A stretch of 8,576 nt of DNA, taken from NCBI GenBank assembly GCA_007128045.1, contig SKYG01000168.1, positions 1-8,576 of the forward strand. The letters are read 5' to 3'. Shown in pieces: positions 6,871 to 8,576 of the stretch. Each line of letters begins with the position of its first letter. Position 1 is the stretch's first letter. The translations under genes were made by a program, and so were the position numbers. The notes below the pieces were generated by a model that was not told the DNA's origin, searched no databases, and saw only the letters and a list, made by a program, of their open reading frames with translations. The DNA is from Bacteroidales bacterium. GTDB lineage: Bacteria > Bacteroidota > Bacteroidia > Bacteroidales > UBA7960.

Positions 6871-7094
6871 AATTCAATCGGCCATTACCCTGTATTATCC
6901 ATGCTTTTAATTCAGGTCAGATTCAAGTCGCCGAAAGCCGCCGACATTGTAATATACGTTATTGTTTGCTTTTTATGCTAATGCCCTAAAAAGTCTTGTT
7001 TTTTTAGCAAAACTTCAGATTTGGTTGCAGCCTTGTGCTGCGATAGGACTAATGCAGGCTTTGAATGACGTTCCAACCATTATTGGGCAAGGGC
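6871..7094. other. Intergenic region upstream of the secreted nuclease gene
   Basis: Together with the terminator to its right, this gives about 300 bp without a gene. I see no convincing ORF, tRNA or promoter. Two small hairpins are possible: CTAAAAA (6986-6992) with TTTTTAG (7001-7007), which is AT-only apart from its end pair, and GCAGC (7027-7031) with GCTGC (7037-7041) around a 5-base loop, extendable by wobble pairs. No Bacteroidota -7 box (TAnnTTTG on the minus strand) was found here, so the nuclease promoter is unplaced. Confidence 0.5.
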
Positions 7095-7145
7095 AAAAAA
7101 AAACTTTGCACCCTATGGCAAATATACCAATATGAGTGCAAAGTT
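7095..7145 (-). terminator. Intrinsic terminator downstream of enolase
   Basis: A perfect 10-bp inverted repeat, AACTTTGCAC (7102-7111) and GTGCAAAGTT (7136-7145), is followed on the minus strand by nine T residues (from 7103 down to 7095), two of which are also the stem end. The 24-base loop can fold further, pairing TAT(T)GG with CCATA. The stem begins 28 bp after the enolase stop codon, the right place and orientation for ending that transcript. Confidence 0.75.
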
Positions 7146-7173
7146 ATATGAACAAAAGCTTGTCTCAGCTATG

Positions 7174-8466
7174 TTATGCTTTAAGAAACTTGAAGTCTTT
7201 ACCTAAATATCTGGCCGTCTCACCAAGCATCTCTTCAATGCGCAATAATTGGTTATACTTAGCGATTCTTTCTGAGCGGCATGCAGAACCTGTTTTGATC
7301 TGTCCGGTATTCAAGGCAACGGCCAGGTCAGCAATTGTAGTATCCTCAGTTTCACCTGAGCGATGACTCATTACTGCGGTGTACTTATTCCTGTATGCCA
7401 TGTTAACAGACTCGATGGTCTCTGTTAATGAACCAATCTGGTTAACCTTCACCAGTATGGAGTTGGCTACATTTGAATTGATACCTCTTTGAAGGCGTTC
7501 TACATTGGTAACAAAAAGGTCATCACCTACAATTTGTATCTTCTCGCCCATCTTTTTTGTCATTAGTGCCCATCCATCCCAGTCATCTTCTGCCATACCA
7601 TCTTCGATAGAAATAATGGGATATTTATTAACCCAATCAGCCCAATAATCAACCATTTGAGAGGGAGTTAGTTTGTCACCTGTTGATTTGTGCAGATGGT
7701 ATACATTCTCTTCAGGTAAGAAAAACTCACTGGCTGCAGGGTCAAGTGTAAGAAAGATATCTTCACCTGGTTTATAACCGGCATTTTCTGTGGCTTGCAA
7801 AATTAGTTGAACCGCTTCTTCATTGGATTTAAGATTGGGTGCAAACCCACCTTCATCACCAACATTGGTAGAGTACCCCTTTTTCTTCAAAACAGCTTTC
7901 AGGTGGTGAAATATCTCAGCACCCATTTTAATTGCATGGCTGAAAGAAGATGCGCCAACAGGCATGATCATGAACTCCTGAAAATCGACTGAATTATCTG
8001 CATGTGAACCTCCATTAAGGATATTCATCATGGGCATGGGCAATACATTGGCATTCACCCCACCAATGTACCGGAATAGTGGTTGTCCAGTTTCCTGTGC
8101 AGCAGCATTAGCAACAGCCAGCGAAACACCCAATATAGCATTTGCTCCCAGGTTTCCTTTGTTTGGTGTCCCGTCAAGCTCAAGCATGGTCTTATCAATG
8201 AGAGCCTGATCAGTAACATAAAAACCTTTTAATTCATTATTCAAGGTATTGTTTACATTTCCAACAGCTTTAAGAACGCCTTTACCAAGATAATTGGCCT
8301 TATCGCCATCACGTAACTCAACAGCTTCATGAACCCCGGTAGAGGCACCTGAGGGCACGGCAGCGCGTCCCATAAATCCATTTTCGGTAATTACTTCAAC
8401 CTCTACGGTAGGGTTTCCTCTTGAATCAAGAATTTGTCTGGCATGAATATTTACGATTGAACTCAT
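7174..8466 (-). CDS. eno: Enolase (phosphopyruvate hydratase, EC 4.2.1.11)
   Basis: Enolase interconverts 2-phosphoglycerate and phosphoenolpyruvate in glycolysis and gluconeogenesis, in the cytoplasm. The 430 residues match the usual bacterial length. Seen: the N-terminal motif ARQILDSRGNPTVEVEV, the flexible loop SGASTGVHEA (39-48), His155 (GGSHADN), the catalytic Glu205 (VGDEGGFAP), magnesium ligands Asp242 (LDPAASEF), Glu288 (SIEDG) and Asp315 (GDDLF), the catalytic base Lys340 (ILVKVNQIG), the signature MSHRSGETED (366-375), and the KYNQLLRIEE tail. No key residue is missing. The ATG is preceded by very AT-rich sequence without a Shine-Dalgarno. It starts 30 bp after the stop of an L17-like gene on the same strand, so the two are probably cotranscribed, and it ends at a strong terminator. 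Confidence 0.98.
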   Translation of the reverse strand: MSSIVNIHARQILDSRGNPTVEVEVITENGFMGRAAVPSGASTGVHEAVELRDGDKANYLGKGVLKAVGNVNNTLNNELKGFYVTDQALIDKTMLELDGTPNKGNLGANAILGVSLAVANAAAQETGQPLFRYIGGVNANVLPMPMMNILNGGSHADNSVDFQEFMIMPVGASSFSHAIKMGAEIFHHLKAVLKKKGYSTNVGDEGGFAPNLKSNEEAVQLILQATENAGYKPGEDIFLTLDPAASEFFLPEENVYHLHKSTGDKLTPSQMVDYWADWVNKYPIISIEDGMAEDDWDGWALMTKKMGEKIQIVGDDLFVTNVERLQRGINSNVANSILVKVNQIGSLTETIESVNMAYRNKYTAVMSHRSGETEDTTIADLAVALNTGQIKTGSACRSERIAKYNQLLRIEEMLGETARYLGKDFKFLKA

Positions 8467-8496
8467 AATAAAAATATTTTTTGTTAGAATAAAGAA

Positions 8497-8576
8497 TTAT
8501 TTCTTTTCCTGTTCATCAGCAGAGTCGTCGGTCTGGTCTTTAGAGTCGGTATCTGTTTCTGCAGAGGGCTCTTCTG
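8497..8576 (-). CDS. rplQ: C-terminal tail of a protein, probably 50S ribosomal protein L17 (partial)
   Basis: Only the last 25 complete codons and a TAA stop (8497-8499) lie in the window. The encoded tail is strongly acidic and low in complexity, starting EEPSAETDTDSKD and ending DEQEKK. Ribosomal protein L17 of Bacteroidota commonly has such an acidic C-terminal extension, and rplQ followed by eno is a gene order I recall for this phylum. The conserved L17 core is outside the window, so the name rests on context and tail character. Another acidic-tailed protein is possible. Confidence 0.45.
   Translation of the reverse strand, partial: EEPSAETDTDSKDQTDDSADEQEKK

Noticed and set aside
7119..7146. 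Two minus-strand matches to the -7 box TAnnTTTG (7126-7119 and 7146-7139)
   Set aside because: Both lie in the terminator stem-loop of enolase, have no -33 TTTG at usual spacing, and would give the nuclease gene a leader of about 240 bases or more. Chance matches are more likely.

Overview
The window looks like chromosomal DNA of a Bacteroidota bacterium, probably class Bacteroidia. Four things point there. A secreted nuclease-like protein ends in a type IX secretion (T9SS) type A sorting domain, a system largely confined to this phylum. The enolase gene follows, 30 bp away, an ORF whose acidic C-terminal tail resembles the extended ribosomal protein L17 of Bacteroidota. The histidine kinase has the HDLRNPF H-box common in the phylum. 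Finally, strong Shine-Dalgarno sequences are mostly absent. The genus cannot be told from the sequence, and base composition is moderately AT-rich.

Layout, left to right: (1) 1-1161, minus strand: a membrane sensor histidine kinase, cut by the window edge a few residues past its ATPase domain. It appears to start at a GTG codon. (2) 1162-1482: a divergent intergenic region with an 8-bp tandem repeat and a 30-bp operator-like inverted repeat. (3) 1483-3676, plus strand: nrfH and nrfA, a complete respiratory nitrite-to-ammonia reductase module (membrane tetraheme quinol dehydrogenase plus pentaheme catalytic subunit). The 127-bp gap between them contains small repeats. (4) 3748-5448, minus strand: a Na+/phosphate cotransporter-family protein with a C-terminal PhoU-like domain, convergent with nrfA. 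(5) 5560-6870, minus strand: a secreted endonuclease/exonuclease/phosphatase-fold protein with a T9SS sorting tail. (6) 6871-7173: an intergenic region holding a convincing intrinsic terminator for the gene to its right. (7) 7174-8466, minus strand: enolase. (8) 8497-8576, minus strand: the last 25 codons of an acidic-tailed protein, probably L17.

How the genes work together: NrfH would take electrons from menaquinol and pass them to NrfA, which reduces nitrite to ammonium in the periplasm, giving anaerobic respiration or nitrite detoxification. The divergent sensor kinase could be linked to this module, but nothing in the sequence proves it. The secreted nuclease and the Pi-transporter-like protein are co-oriented 111 bp apart, which permits but does not show a phosphate-scavenging link. 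Enolase and the L17-like gene appear to form the end of a ribosomal-protein operon.

I do not see a clearly new system here. The most worthwhile leads are the inverted repeat upstream of nrfHA, the shortened active-site loop in NrfA, the G8 tract in the kinase, and the repeat-bearing nrfH-nrfA spacer.
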